From: a virus
Virus record (IMG/VR): IMGVR_UViG_3300031801_000005
Location: 1 to 35,926 of that record
Length of the DNA: 35,926 bases
Direction: 5' to 3' (one strand)
Made by a program: the position numbers and the translations under genes. How positions within the stretch are numbered: the first letter of the stretch is position 1; each line of letters starts with the position of its first letter. Under the pieces are notes generated by a model. That model was not told the DNA's origin and did not search any database. It saw only the letters and a list, made by a program, of their open reading frames with translations. Below, piece by piece: positions 21,906 to 29,423 of the stretch.

Positions 21906-22437
21906 GAATGAAAATCATAAAATGTATGGAAAAACTTATAACTTTAAAAAAGATCCTAAATGCACCAAGTGTTCTGTAGATCTAATTTCAGAGCAGGAAG
22001 ATAGCGGTTTCAACTGGAGACCTGCTCTTGTTGTCAGACATTGGTATATTTGTAGCTCTTGTCACAACGATATGAAAAGTTATCACTATTATTTGAGGAA
22101 AGCTAAAAAGTACACAGAGCAGATAGCCACTATCAATTTAGAATATATTCAACGTTTTAATCAAATCAAAGAAGGCTTTGTATACATGTTAACTAATCCT
22201 GCTTGGAAAGGTTGGATCAAAGTTGGAATGGCTGTTGATGCAGATGACAGATGTAATGCTTATCAAACAAGCAGTCCTCACAGAGATTACACAGTACAGT
22301 ACAAAAGATTTTTCAAAAACCGAAGAGTAGCAGAAGAGAAGGCACATCTTCTTCTTTCTGACATTGCTTCCGATGTAAATGGAGAATGGTTTAATGTAAC
22401 AGAACACAACGCTCAAGAAGTAATAGATTCTATATGA
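21892..22437 (+). CDS. GIY-YIG nuclease with zinc ribbon (homing type)
   Basis: The 181-residue protein has a Cys-x2-Cys pair at 24/27 and another at 54/57, a zinc ribbon, then a GIY-YIG-like domain: Val-Tyr-Met-Leu at 97-100, Ile-Lys-Val-Gly at 109-112, Arg120, and Glu148 as candidate metal ligand. The order strand-loop-strand, Arg, Glu is that of the MUG113/T5orf172 group. It overlaps the polymerase stop by 14 bases. Free-standing homing nucleases often sit next to the gene of the DNA polymerase, so mobility is likely but its target is unknown. Confidence 0.75.
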   Translation: MIPTKNENHKMYGKTYNFKKDPKCTKCSVDLISEQEDSGFNWRPALVVRHWYICSSCHNDMKSYHYYLRKAKKYTEQIATINLEYIQRFNQIKEGFVYMLTNPAWKGWIKVGMAVDADDRCNAYQTSSPHRDYTVQYKRFFKNRRVAEEKAHLLLSDIASDVNGEWFNVTEHNAQEVIDSI

Positions 22438-23297
22438 AAAATCTCAATACATTAGTAGCTGATATCTATGATAGTATATCTGTTTTAAATGACGGAACAG
22501 CACTAAATGTATCTGAAGAAGATATAGATAATTTCGGAAATGCTATGAAAGAAGTGTTGCGGAACTGGTCACATCCTAAAGAAAGATCAAGTAAAAATAA
22601 TTTACGTATGAGCAACGTTGGTAGACCAATGCGACAACTTTGGTATGATTTAAAATCAGAAGACAAAGCGCAACTTCCGTTAGATTCTTCCGTGTTTATC
22701 AAGTTTTTATATGGACATATCTTAGAAGAAGTTGTTCTTTTGTTGGTAAAACTAGCAGGACATGATATTAGTGCCGAGCAGGAAGAAGTAGTTGTTGACG
22801 GTGTAAAAGGACATATGGATTGTAAAATAGATGGGGAAGTTATTGATATTAAAACAGCTTCTGGTTTTGCATTCAAAAAGTTCAGAGACGGAACACTAAG
22901 AGACGATGATCCTTTCGGATACATGGCTCAACTAGCAGGGTATGAAGAGTCAGCAGAAACAAACGAAGGTGGTTTCCTGGTCTTAAATAAAGAAACTGGT
23001 GAACTTGCGTTGCATATACCAGAATATTTGGACAAACCAAACATACGAAGTAAAATTACAAAGATCAGAAATTATTTAAAATTTGACGAACCGCCAGATC
23101 GATGTTATAATGATATACCAGACGGTAAAAAAGGAAACATGAAACTTGCTCGTGGTTGTGTCTATTGTAGGCATAAAAATACGTGTCATGAAGATGCTAA
23201 TGATGGTGAAGGTCTGAGAGTTTTTAAATATTCTAACAAGCTTGTTTATTTCACCAACGTTACAATAGAACCTAGAGTTCCTGAGATAACAAGGTGA
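22434..23297 (+). CDS. PD-(D/E)XK exonuclease with Cys cluster
   Basis: A 287-residue nuclease, probably the T7 gp6-type exonuclease of the replication set by position. The catalytic core is seen in Gly-His-Met-Asp129 and Asp138-Ile-Lys140 with candidate Glu98 upstream. Near the C-terminus Cys242, Cys245 and Cys251 form a cluster like that of Cas4 and AddB-type nucleases, which hold a [4Fe-4S]. A fourth Cys is not obvious in that cluster. IscA could help mature it. Start overlaps the previous stop (TATGA). Confidence 0.8.
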   Translation: MKNLNTLVADIYDSISVLNDGTALNVSEEDIDNFGNAMKEVLRNWSHPKERSSKNNLRMSNVGRPMRQLWYDLKSEDKAQLPLDSSVFIKFLYGHILEEVVLLLVKLAGHDISAEQEEVVVDGVKGHMDCKIDGEVIDIKTASGFAFKKFRDGTLRDDDPFGYMAQLAGYEESAETNEGGFLVLNKETGELALHIPEYLDKPNIRSKITKIRNYLKFDEPPDRCYNDIPDGKKGNMKLARGCVYCRHKNTCHEDANDGEGLRVFKYSNKLVYFTNVTIEPRVPEITR

Positions 23298-23587
23298 ATG
23301 GAAGAAATTCAAAACAATACAGAAAGACAGGAAAACAAATCTTAGTTGATTGGTTGCGGTCTGTTATACCCGATGAAGAAGACGGTGCTAAGATAACTGT
23401 AAAAAACATAGAAGAATTTCTAGCTGAACAAACGCATGTTTACATGAATAGAAAGTTTCTTCTTAGTGCTTATTCTTTGAAATGGATTTATAAACGTGTC
23501 AAAAGAAACCCTAAGTTAACTTTTGAACAACTACAAAAAGATCTAAAGCAGGAACAAAAACCAACAACAGGATCATTCACTTTATGA
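23294..23587 (+). CDS. Small basic protein, unknown
   Basis: GTG start overlaps the previous TGA. A 97-residue basic, helical protein with Trp-Leu-Arg-Ser-Val-Ile-Pro and Trp-Ile-Tyr-Lys-Arg-Val-Lys-Arg-Asn. It is in the nuclease cluster and could be a DNA-binding helper. Not recognised. Confidence 0.6.
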   Translation: MNGRNSKQYRKTGKQILVDWLRSVIPDEEDGAKITVKNIEEFLAEQTHVYMNRKFLLSAYSLKWIYKRVKRNPKLTFEQLQKDLKQEQKPTTGSFTL

Positions 23588-23823
23588 AGAAGAAGACAAA
23601 AAAGATAAAACAGTTAGAAGAGTCAGGTGAAATAGAAATTGATATTAATTCAATTGATTTAGAAGAACTATTGATAGCATTAGGCGGAGTCCTGTTCGCA
23701 GGCGCAGATGTAATGGAGTTAGATACTCCCTTGCTTGAACGTCTAGCAGATTTAATAACAGCAGAGATTGTTATTCGTGAAAACAATTTATCTCCTGCTC
23801 CTAGAGGAGAAACAATGCACTAA
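23584..23823 (+). CDS. Small helical protein, unknown
   Basis: ATG overlaps the previous stop. The 79-residue product has a Lys-rich start, an acidic stretch (Glu-Ile-Asp-Ile-Asn-Ser-Ile-Asp-Leu-Glu-Glu), then an Ala/Gly/Leu-rich helix (Ala-Leu-Gly-Gly-Val-Leu-Phe-Ala-Gly-Ala). The endonuclease start overlaps its stop (TAATG). Not recognised. Confidence 0.6.
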   Translation: MKKKTKKIKQLEESGEIEIDINSIDLEELLIALGGVLFAGADVMELDTPLLERLADLITAEIVIRENNLSPAPRGETMH

Positions 23824-24242
23824 TGAGAAAACCTAGAAAGAAAAGACCTACTGAAAAAGGACTACCAAAAGGATACGATTCTAAATGGGAGTATGATCTA
23901 CATAAAGAGCTATTAGACAAATGGGAACACCACAAAGGTTTGATAGAATATTCTATTCCGCATAAGTATCATCCAGACTTTCTAAGAATTATTGATGATA
24001 GTATTATATACCTCGAAGCAAAGGGTAGGTTTTGGGATTATGCAGAATACAACAAATACAAATGGGTTAAAGAGATACTTCCTGATGATTGTGAATTAGT
24101 ATTCATCTTCTCTAATCCATCTGCTCCAATGCCTGCAGCAAAACGAAGAAGAGACGGCACTAAACGAAGTCATGCAGAATGGGCAGAGAAGAATGGATTT
24201 AGATGGTATAGCGAAGATAGCTTTCCTAAAGAATGGAGATAA
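23823..24242 (+). CDS. Endonuclease I (T7 gp3-like Holliday-junction resolvase)
   Basis: A 139-residue nuclease. Residues equal to the T7 active site are visible: Glu23, Asp52, Glu65 and Lys67 (His-Pro-Asp52-Phe, Leu-Glu65-Ala-Lys67-Gly). T7 endonuclease I resolves branched DNA and cuts host DNA, feeding nucleotides to replication. Complete, in the normal place of the nuclease cluster. Its start overlaps the previous stop. Confidence 0.92.
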   Translation: MRKPRKKRPTEKGLPKGYDSKWEYDLHKELLDKWEHHKGLIEYSIPHKYHPDFLRIIDDSIIYLEAKGRFWDYAEYNKYKWVKEILPDDCELVFIFSNPSAPMPAAKRRRDGTKRSHAEWAEKNGFRWYSEDSFPKEWR

Positions 24243-24245
24243 AAC

Positions 24246-24545
24246 ATGGGATTGAAAGAATTTAACGATAAACTAAATGCAGATTATATCAAAGAAGAGA
24301 AGGTATTTATAATGGCTGGAGACTTAGTTAATCATCCGCCACACTATAATAAAGGTGATATAGAATGCATAGATGCTATCGAAGCTATGCTTACATACGA
24401 AGAATACGTAGGTTATTTAAGAGGGAACTCTTTAAAATATCGTTGGAGATTTAGATATAAGAATGGAATACAAGACTTAGAAAAAGCAGAATGGTATGAA
24501 AACCGATTATTGGAAGAGTTAAAGAAACATGCCGACAAAGTTTAA
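24246..24545 (+). CDS. DUF3310 protein (T7 gp1.7-like)
   Basis: A 99-residue protein with Val-Asn-His-Pro-Pro-His-Tyr-Asn-Lys-Gly, Ile-Glu-Cys-Ile-Asp-Ala-Ile-Glu-Ala-Met-Leu and Lys-Tyr-Arg-Trp-Arg-Phe-Arg-Tyr-Lys-Asn-Gly, the DUF3310 signature. T7 gp1.7 is reported to phosphorylate dGMP and dTMP, so a nucleotide kinase role beside RNR fits. A second start at 24312 (Met-Ala-Gly-Asp) also has a ribosome binding site. The stop overlaps the next gene by 17 bases. Confidence 0.85.
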   Translation: MGLKEFNDKLNADYIKEEKVFIMAGDLVNHPPHYNKGDIECIDAIEAMLTYEEYVGYLRGNSLKYRWRFRYKNGIQDLEKAEWYENRLLEELKKHADKV

Positions 24546-24738
24546 ACAATCGTATACATCAAAGAACAGACAGACTGGTGTAAAGACTACAACATATTAC
24601 TGGATGAAAGGAATTACAAAGAGTACGTTATTCGATGGATTAAATAACGATAATACTACACCAAAAATGAAACATAAGATTAGAAAAGAATTGAACCGAA
24701 GAGGTATTAAAATAAGGAATAAAAATGAAACAGGTTGA
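24529..24738 (+). CDS. Small basic protein, unknown
   Basis: A 69-residue, very basic protein (Lys-Lys/Arg-rich, Gln-Thr-Gly-Val-Lys-Thr-Thr-Thr-Tyr-Tyr-Trp-Met-Lys-Gly) that overlaps both neighbours, 17 bases upstream and 14 downstream. Its placement between DUF3310 and RNR and its basicity suggest nucleic acid contact. Not recognised. Confidence 0.6.
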   Translation: MPTKFKQSYTSKNRQTGVKTTTYYWMKGITKSTLFDGLNNDNTTPKMKHKIRKELNRRGIKIRNKNETG

Positions 24739-26650
24739 ATTACCCACACAGTACCAACAGTTTATACATCTCAGTAGATACGCTAGATGGAATGAAGATT
24801 TACAAAGACGCGAGAATTGGCAAGAGACAGTCTCAAGGTATTTTGATTTCTTTGAAGAACATTTAAAAGAGAACAATAACTACAAACTAACTAAGAGACT
24901 TCGTAAAGAGTTAGAAGAGGCTGTATTAAATCTAGAAGTCATGCCGAGCATGAGAGCATTGATGTCAGCAGGTAAGGCACTAGAACGAGATAATGTTGCA
25001 GGTTTTAACTGTGCTTATGTTGCAGTTGATAATCCTCGTGTCTTTGATGAGACACTTTACATACTTATGTGTGGCACAGGTGTCGGATTCAGCGTAGAAA
25101 GACAGTATATTAATAAGCTTCCTGATCTTCCAGAAGAACTACATGATACAGATACCATCATTAAGGTAGCAGATTCAAAGATTGGTTGGTCAAAAGCCTA
25201 CAAAGAGTTTTTATCGTTACTTTATTCAGGGCAGATTCCTAAGTGGGATCTTTCCAATGTTAGAGCGCATGGCGCAAGACTAAAAACCTTTGGTGGTCGT
25301 GCTTCTGGCCCAGATCCTCTTGAAGATTTGTTTCGTTTTACTATTAATATCTTCAAAGATGCTAATGCAAAAGGACAAAAGAAACTTGTATCTATTGATT
25401 GTCACGACTTAATGTGCAAGATTGCAGAAGTTGTGGTTGTTGGTGGTGTCAGAAGATCGGCACTCATCTCTTTATCTAATTTATCTGATGAAAGAATGAG
25501 GAATGCTAAAAGCGGAGCATGGTGGGAAGAGAGCCAACACAGGGCATTGTCTAATAACTCCGTAGCCTATACAGATTCAGCAGAAATGGGAGCATTTATG
25601 CGAGAGTGGCTTTCCTTGTATGAAAGTCGTAGCGGTGAACGAGGTATTTTTAATCGTCAGGCTGCTGAGAAACAAGCATCTAAAAACGGCAGGCGCGAAG
25701 AGTACAAGGATTATGGTTGCAATCCTTGTAGTGAAATCATATTACGCAACAAACAGTTTTGTAACTTAACTGAAGTAGTAATCAGAACAAAAGATAATTA
25801 CGCGAGTTTAGAAAGAAAGGTGAAGTTAGCAACAATTCTTGGAACTTTCCAAGCAACTTTAACGAACTTTAGATATTTAACAAAAGCTTGGGAAAACAAC
25901 ACAGTTGATGAAGCTCTGCTTGGTGTATCGTTCACAGGTATTATGGATAATAAAGCATTAAGCGGTCAGGGAAGTGCTGGTTTGTTAGAAAATTATTTAA
26001 AAGATTTGAAAGATTTTGCAATAGTAACTAATAAAAAATGGTCTAAGAAACTTGGCATTAATCATTCTGTTGCTATTACTTGTGTAAAACCTAGCGGAAC
26101 TGTTAGTCAATTAGTAGATAGTGCATCAGGAATTCATACTAGGCATAGTCCATACTATATCAGGACTGTTCGTGCTGATAAGAAAGATCCAGTAGCACAG
26201 TTGATGGTTGATCAAGGAGTTTACCACGAAGACGATATAACTAAACCAGACCACACTTATGTGTTCTATTTCCCTATTAAATCTCCTAAAACTTCTATTA
26301 CAAGAGATAACCTAAGTGCTTTGTCTCATTTAAAGCTTTGGAAATTCTATCAGGATGAATGGTGTGAACATAAACCATCGTGTACTATATCTGTTCGTGA
26401 ACATGAATGGTTAGATGTAGGATCGTGGGTATGGAAAAACTTTGATTCTATTTCTGGTATATCCTTTTTACCTTATACTGATCATTCATACAAACAAGCA
26501 CCGTATCAGGAAATAACAGAAGATGAATACAACTCATGGTTAAGTAAAACAGTTGACATTGATTGGACAAGGATAACTGAATATGAAAAGGAAGACATGA
26601 CTGAGAATACTAAGGAACTTGCGTGTGTTGCAGGTGCGTGCGACATATGA
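24725..26650 (+). CDS. nrdJ: Class II (B12-dependent) ribonucleotide reductase
   Basis: A 641-residue monomeric ribonucleoside-triphosphate reductase. Catalytic residues: Cys96 (Phe-Asn-Cys-Ala), Cys335 and Glu337 in Asn-Pro-Cys-Ser-Glu-Ile, Cys346 in Phe-Cys-Asn-Leu-Thr, and the C-terminal redox pair Cys634/Cys639 (Cys-Val-Ala-Gly-Ala-Cys-Asp-Ile). The protein is shorter than the Lactobacillus enzyme (739). No intein is present. It makes dNTPs without oxygen and needs adenosylcobalamin from the host. Start overlaps the upstream gene; the TGA overlaps the next ATG. Confidence 0.95.
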   Translation: MKQVELPTQYQQFIHLSRYARWNEDLQRRENWQETVSRYFDFFEEHLKENNNYKLTKRLRKELEEAVLNLEVMPSMRALMSAGKALERDNVAGFNCAYVAVDNPRVFDETLYILMCGTGVGFSVERQYINKLPDLPEELHDTDTIIKVADSKIGWSKAYKEFLSLLYSGQIPKWDLSNVRAHGARLKTFGGRASGPDPLEDLFRFTINIFKDANAKGQKKLVSIDCHDLMCKIAEVVVVGGVRRSALISLSNLSDERMRNAKSGAWWEESQHRALSNNSVAYTDSAEMGAFMREWLSLYESRSGERGIFNRQAAEKQASKNGRREEYKDYGCNPCSEIILRNKQFCNLTEVVIRTKDNYASLERKVKLATILGTFQATLTNFRYLTKAWENNTVDEALLGVSFTGIMDNKALSGQGSAGLLENYLKDLKDFAIVTNKKWSKKLGINHSVAITCVKPSGTVSQLVDSASGIHTRHSPYYIRTVRADKKDPVAQLMVDQGVYHEDDITKPDHTYVFYFPIKSPKTSITRDNLSALSHLKLWKFYQDEWCEHKPSCTISVREHEWLDVGSWVWKNFDSISGISFLPYTDHSYKQAPYQEITEDEYNSWLSKTVDIDWTRITEYEKEDMTENTKELACVAGACDI

Positions 26651-26865
26651 AGGAAGCAAATGTAATTAGCTACAAGGTACTCGTAGATGCTACAGGTAAA
26701 TTGGTTACAGAACAGTCAGTAGCTGAGATAGATCAGATAAAAGACAGTTTAAATCCTTATACTTATGCTCTTTTGAAAACTATAATTAGAACAGCAAGTG
26801 TTGAATTTACACAAATACATGCTAAAATAATAACAGAATTAGAAGCTAGGGTTTACAAAGATTAA
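26647..26865 (+). CDS. Small protein behind RNR, unknown
   Basis: Start chosen at ATG 26647, overlapping the RNR stop (ATGA); an earlier frame start would lie inside the RNR gene. The 72-residue product has Val-Leu-Val-Asp-Ala-Thr-Gly-Lys-Leu-Val-Thr-Glu-Gln and a helical second half. The stop overlaps the next ATG. Not recognised. Confidence 0.6.
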   Translation: MKEANVISYKVLVDATGKLVTEQSVAEIDQIKDSLNPYTYALLKTIIRTASVEFTQIHAKIITELEARVYKD

Positions 26866-26984
26866 TGAAAGAAAAAACAGTTGAGTCTAAAATAGTAGAT
26901 ATTCTAGGTTTCTTTATGTCTTTAGATATAGAAGATAAGGAATTAGTATTTAAAATTTTAAAAGATTTCATGGAGAAAGAATGA
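26865..26984 (+). CDS. Tiny helical protein, 39 codons
   Basis: ATG 26865 overlaps the previous TAA (TAATG) and its TGA overlaps the next ATG (ATGA at 26981-26984). The product alternates charged and hydrophobic residues (Lys-Ile-Val-Asp-Ile-Leu-Gly-Phe-Phe-Met, Lys-Ile-Leu-Lys-Asp-Phe), an amphipathic helix. Not recognised. Confidence 0.55.
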   Translation: MKEKTVESKIVDILGFFMSLDIEDKELVFKILKDFMEKE

Positions 26985-27664
26985 AAATATTTATTGGTTA
27001 CGAAGAAGAATATCCTGAAGCATATGAAGTATGTAAGGCTTCTATCGAAAGATTTAATAAAACACATCAGATTGTGCCTTTAATAAAAAAGAATCTAATT
27101 AAAGAGGGATTATACGATAGACCAGTTGCAGGCGAGAACACAGACTTTGCTTTTACTAGATTCCTGGTTCCTTATCTTTGTGATTACAAAGGCTATGCTT
27201 TATTTTGTGATGGAGATTTTTTGTGGAGAAGTGATCCAGAAGAACTTAGATCTTTTGAAGATGATGAGTACGCTATCCATGTTGTTAAACATCCGCAACT
27301 AATAACATCTAAACATATGAAAATGAATACACATGTGAATAGACCTTATGAAAAAAAATATTGGTCTAGTTTAATGTATATGGATTGCACCGAGTCAGAA
27401 GTATTGACTGTTGACTATGTTAATACTGCAAAAGCTTCTGATTTACATAGTTTTAAATGGTTGCCTGAAGATATAGTAATAGGAGAACTACCTGTTACTT
27501 ATAATATGCTAGTGGGATATTATCATCTACCTGATCCAAAAGCAGTACATTTTACAGACGGAGGCCCATGGTTAGAAGGGTATGAGAATGTTGAGTATGC
27601 TGGCGAGTGGAATCAAGTTAACAGGCAAAAACCAATAAAAAATTTTGGAGGCGGAGTATTCTAA
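26981..27664 (+). CDS. GT8-like glycosyltransferase
   Basis: A 227-residue GT-A type transferase. The divalent-metal motif is Cys-Asp77-Gly-Asp79-Phe after hydrophobic Tyr-Ala-Leu-Phe, and His190 (Val-His-Phe-Thr-Asp-Gly-Gly-Pro-Trp) is where GT8 enzymes carry their second metal ligand. It would use a nucleotide sugar to modify a glycan, protein or DNA-linked group; the acceptor cannot be read. First gene of a five-gene cassette. Starts inside the previous stop. Confidence 0.75.
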   Translation: MKIFIGYEEEYPEAYEVCKASIERFNKTHQIVPLIKKNLIKEGLYDRPVAGENTDFAFTRFLVPYLCDYKGYALFCDGDFLWRSDPEELRSFEDDEYAIHVVKHPQLITSKHMKMNTHVNRPYEKKYWSSLMYMDCTESEVLTVDYVNTAKASDLHSFKWLPEDIVIGELPVTYNMLVGYYHLPDPKAVHFTDGGPWLEGYENVEYAGEWNQVNRQKPIKNFGGGVF

Positions 27665-27665
27665 C

Positions 27666-28082
27666 ATGAAAGTTAAGTGGGATAGGTTTTATTATAAACC
27701 CTTACCTGATTGTCTTACTATAAAAGAAAGTACAATAAAGGGAGCAGGACTAGGTATGTTTGCTACTAAAGATATAGAAAGAAAGTATGACTTTGGTACT
27801 TCACATATAAAAGTACCGCCTATTGTAGGCTACATAAGAACTCCTATAGGTGGGTTTGTAAATCATTCAAAAAAATCAAATACTATTATCATACAACTTT
27901 CCGATTGGGATGATTATAAAATTTTTAATTTAATCGCAACAGGTAACATACATAAAGGGCAAGAACTATTTCTTAATTATGATGATGGTGATAGCAGAGA
28001 GATGTCTAAGCTATATGTAAATGGTGATAAGGAAAAAGAATCTAGGGAATATGATGTTCAAGTGGCAATAGATGCAGACTAA
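27666..28082 (+). CDS. SET-domain lysine methyltransferase-like protein
   Basis: The start is ATG at 27666 with GGCGGAG just before; an earlier in-frame start lies inside the GT8 gene. The 138-residue protein keeps SET features: Lys-Gly-Ala-Gly-Leu-Gly-Met-Phe-Ala (about 25-33, SAM binding), Asn-His-Ser at 66-68 and Glu-Leu-Phe-Leu-Asn-Tyr-Asp-Asp (100-107) with the catalytic Tyr. SET enzymes methylate Lys in proteins, so a target in the virion or host is expected. Compact phage version; substrate unknown. Confidence 0.8.
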   Translation: MKVKWDRFYYKPLPDCLTIKESTIKGAGLGMFATKDIERKYDFGTSHIKVPPIVGYIRTPIGGFVNHSKKSNTIIIQLSDWDDYKIFNLIATGNIHKGQELFLNYDDGDSREMSKLYVNGDKEKESREYDVQVAIDAD

Positions 28083-28950
28083 TAATAAAGACAGCTTTCT
28101 TGAGCATAGAAAAAACCAAGAGTCTAAACATTTTAGTGGTAAAGAAACTTTATCGCCATTAGATTCAATACTTACTGTAGAAATAAACACTACAGAACTT
28201 TGTAATCGAACCTGTTTCTTCTGTCCTAGACACGATCCAAAAGTATTTCCTAATCGTAATCTACATATGTCACCTAAAGGTGCAAGAACTATAGCCAAAG
28301 AATTAAATCGTAATGGATATAAAGGAAAGATTTCTTTTAGTGGTTTTGGTGAGAACTTTCTTAATCCATTATTTCATAGGATTATCTTTCATTTTAATCT
28401 ATACCTTCCTGATGCTACACTTGAATGTAATACTAATGGTGATAGACTTACATCAGAATATGCTAGATTATTATTTGATAGTGGACTAGACTTACTGTAC
28501 ATTAATTTATATGATGGCATGGAACAGATAGAACATTTTGATTCTATTATGAGTTATTTTCCAAAAGAAAAATATAAATACAGAGCGCACTACAACGAAG
28601 AAGACTACGGACTATTCTTAAATAATCGTAGTGGCACTATAGACTGGCTGGGTATTGATGATAGTAATGTAGAAGAGTTGAAGGGAAAGCCTTGTTTCTA
28701 TCCTTTCTATAAAATGTTTGTAGATTGGAATGGTGATGTGTTGTTTTGTTCAAACGATTGGGGAAGAGAACATGTCATAGGTAACTTAATGCAACAGACA
28801 TTACATGAGGTATGGTTCAGTAAGCCTATGAAAAAGATACGCGCTAGACTAGCAAAAGGAGATAGAAGTAAATCACCTTGCAACAAGTGTAGTGTTAATG
28901 GACAATTATTCGGAGAGCAGTCATTCAATCTGATACAAAATATAAAGTAA
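28072..28950 (+). CDS. Radical SAM/SPASM protein
   Basis: A 292-residue enzyme. Cys44, Cys48 and Cys51 form the CxxxCxxC motif (Glu-Leu-Cys-Asn-Arg-Thr-Cys-Phe-Phe-Cys) that binds the SAM-cleaving 4Fe-4S cluster. The C-terminal half has Cys208, Cys226, Cys270 and Cys273, a SPASM-type set for auxiliary Fe-S. Such proteins often modify peptides or sugar-linked groups. Here it lies between a SET protein and an SDR-like protein. It overlaps the SET gene by 11 bases. The encoded IscA may feed it. Confidence 0.92.
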   Translation: MQTNNKDSFLEHRKNQESKHFSGKETLSPLDSILTVEINTTELCNRTCFFCPRHDPKVFPNRNLHMSPKGARTIAKELNRNGYKGKISFSGFGENFLNPLFHRIIFHFNLYLPDATLECNTNGDRLTSEYARLLFDSGLDLLYINLYDGMEQIEHFDSIMSYFPKEKYKYRAHYNEEDYGLFLNNRSGTIDWLGIDDSNVEELKGKPCFYPFYKMFVDWNGDVLFCSNDWGREHVIGNLMQQTLHEVWFSKPMKKIRARLAKGDRSKSPCNKCSVNGQLFGEQSFNLIQNIK

Positions 28951-29423
28951 TAATAACAGGCACGTATGGATTAGCCAAGTATATTGGTGATTATTATGGT
29001 GCAACGAATTTAGAATCTGCTGATAATGCAGACATATTTATAAACTGTGAGCATATCGGCTTTCAACAAGTAAGATTATTTGACAGGTTCTTTAACTTAT
29101 GGAAAGACGATAAAGATAAATATATAATAAATATATCTTCAAGAGCTGCACAACCTAATATATCTAAAGGCTTTTTGTATGCATCAGAAAAGGCCGCATT
29201 GAATCATTACACAAACAATACAGTATATAATTCAGATAAGCTTTGTCGTGTTACTACATTAAATCTAGGTTTGATGGCACATAAAACATTGCCTAGTGTG
29301 TCTTATCAGGATGTTTTAGATACTATTAACTGGCTAATAGAATCTTCTTTGGAAATACCTGACATTACTGTTCAACACAGAGCCAACTATCGAAAGGTGC
29401 AGGATGATAAATCCAATTTATAA
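28923..29423 (+). CDS. Short SDR-like oxidoreductase, non-ATG start
   Basis: The frame reads Val-Ile-Ile-Thr-Gly-Thr-Tyr-Gly-Leu-Ala (a TGxxxGxA nucleotide site), an Asn-Cys-Glu-His segment, then Ile-Ser-Ser-Arg and Tyr-Ala-Ser-Glu-Lys, the Tyr-x3-Lys of SDR catalysis. It is only 166 residues, short of the usual 230-250. No ATG, GTG or TTG exists before the nucleotide motif; ATT at 28923 has GGAG at 28912-28915 and is the best start. A later TTG at 29175 would remove the cofactor site. A -1 shift from the radical SAM frame is an alternative. The product probably pairs with the neighbouring sugar genes. Confidence 0.7.
   Translation: MQSDTKYKVIITGTYGLAKYIGDYYGATNLESADNADIFINCEHIGFQQVRLFDRFFNLWKDDKDKYIINISSRAAQPNISKGFLYASEKAALNHYTNNTVYNSDKLCRVTTLNLGLMAHKTLPSVSYQDVLDTINWLIESSLEIPDITVQHRANYRKVQDDKSNL

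Noticed and set aside
22466-22924. 152-codon minus-strand ORF
   Set aside because: It lies fully inside the exonuclease gene, which has catalytic motifs and overlaps in the normal direction. It is Ser-rich without family features.
24725-26650. Intein in the RNR gene
   Set aside because: The catalytic motifs are contiguous and spacing is normal for the compact enzyme.
28923-28950. Programmed -1 frameshift between radical SAM and SDR
   Set aside because: No classical X-XXY-YYZ slippery heptamer is seen; ATT with a good ribosome binding site is a simpler explanation. Not fully excluded.
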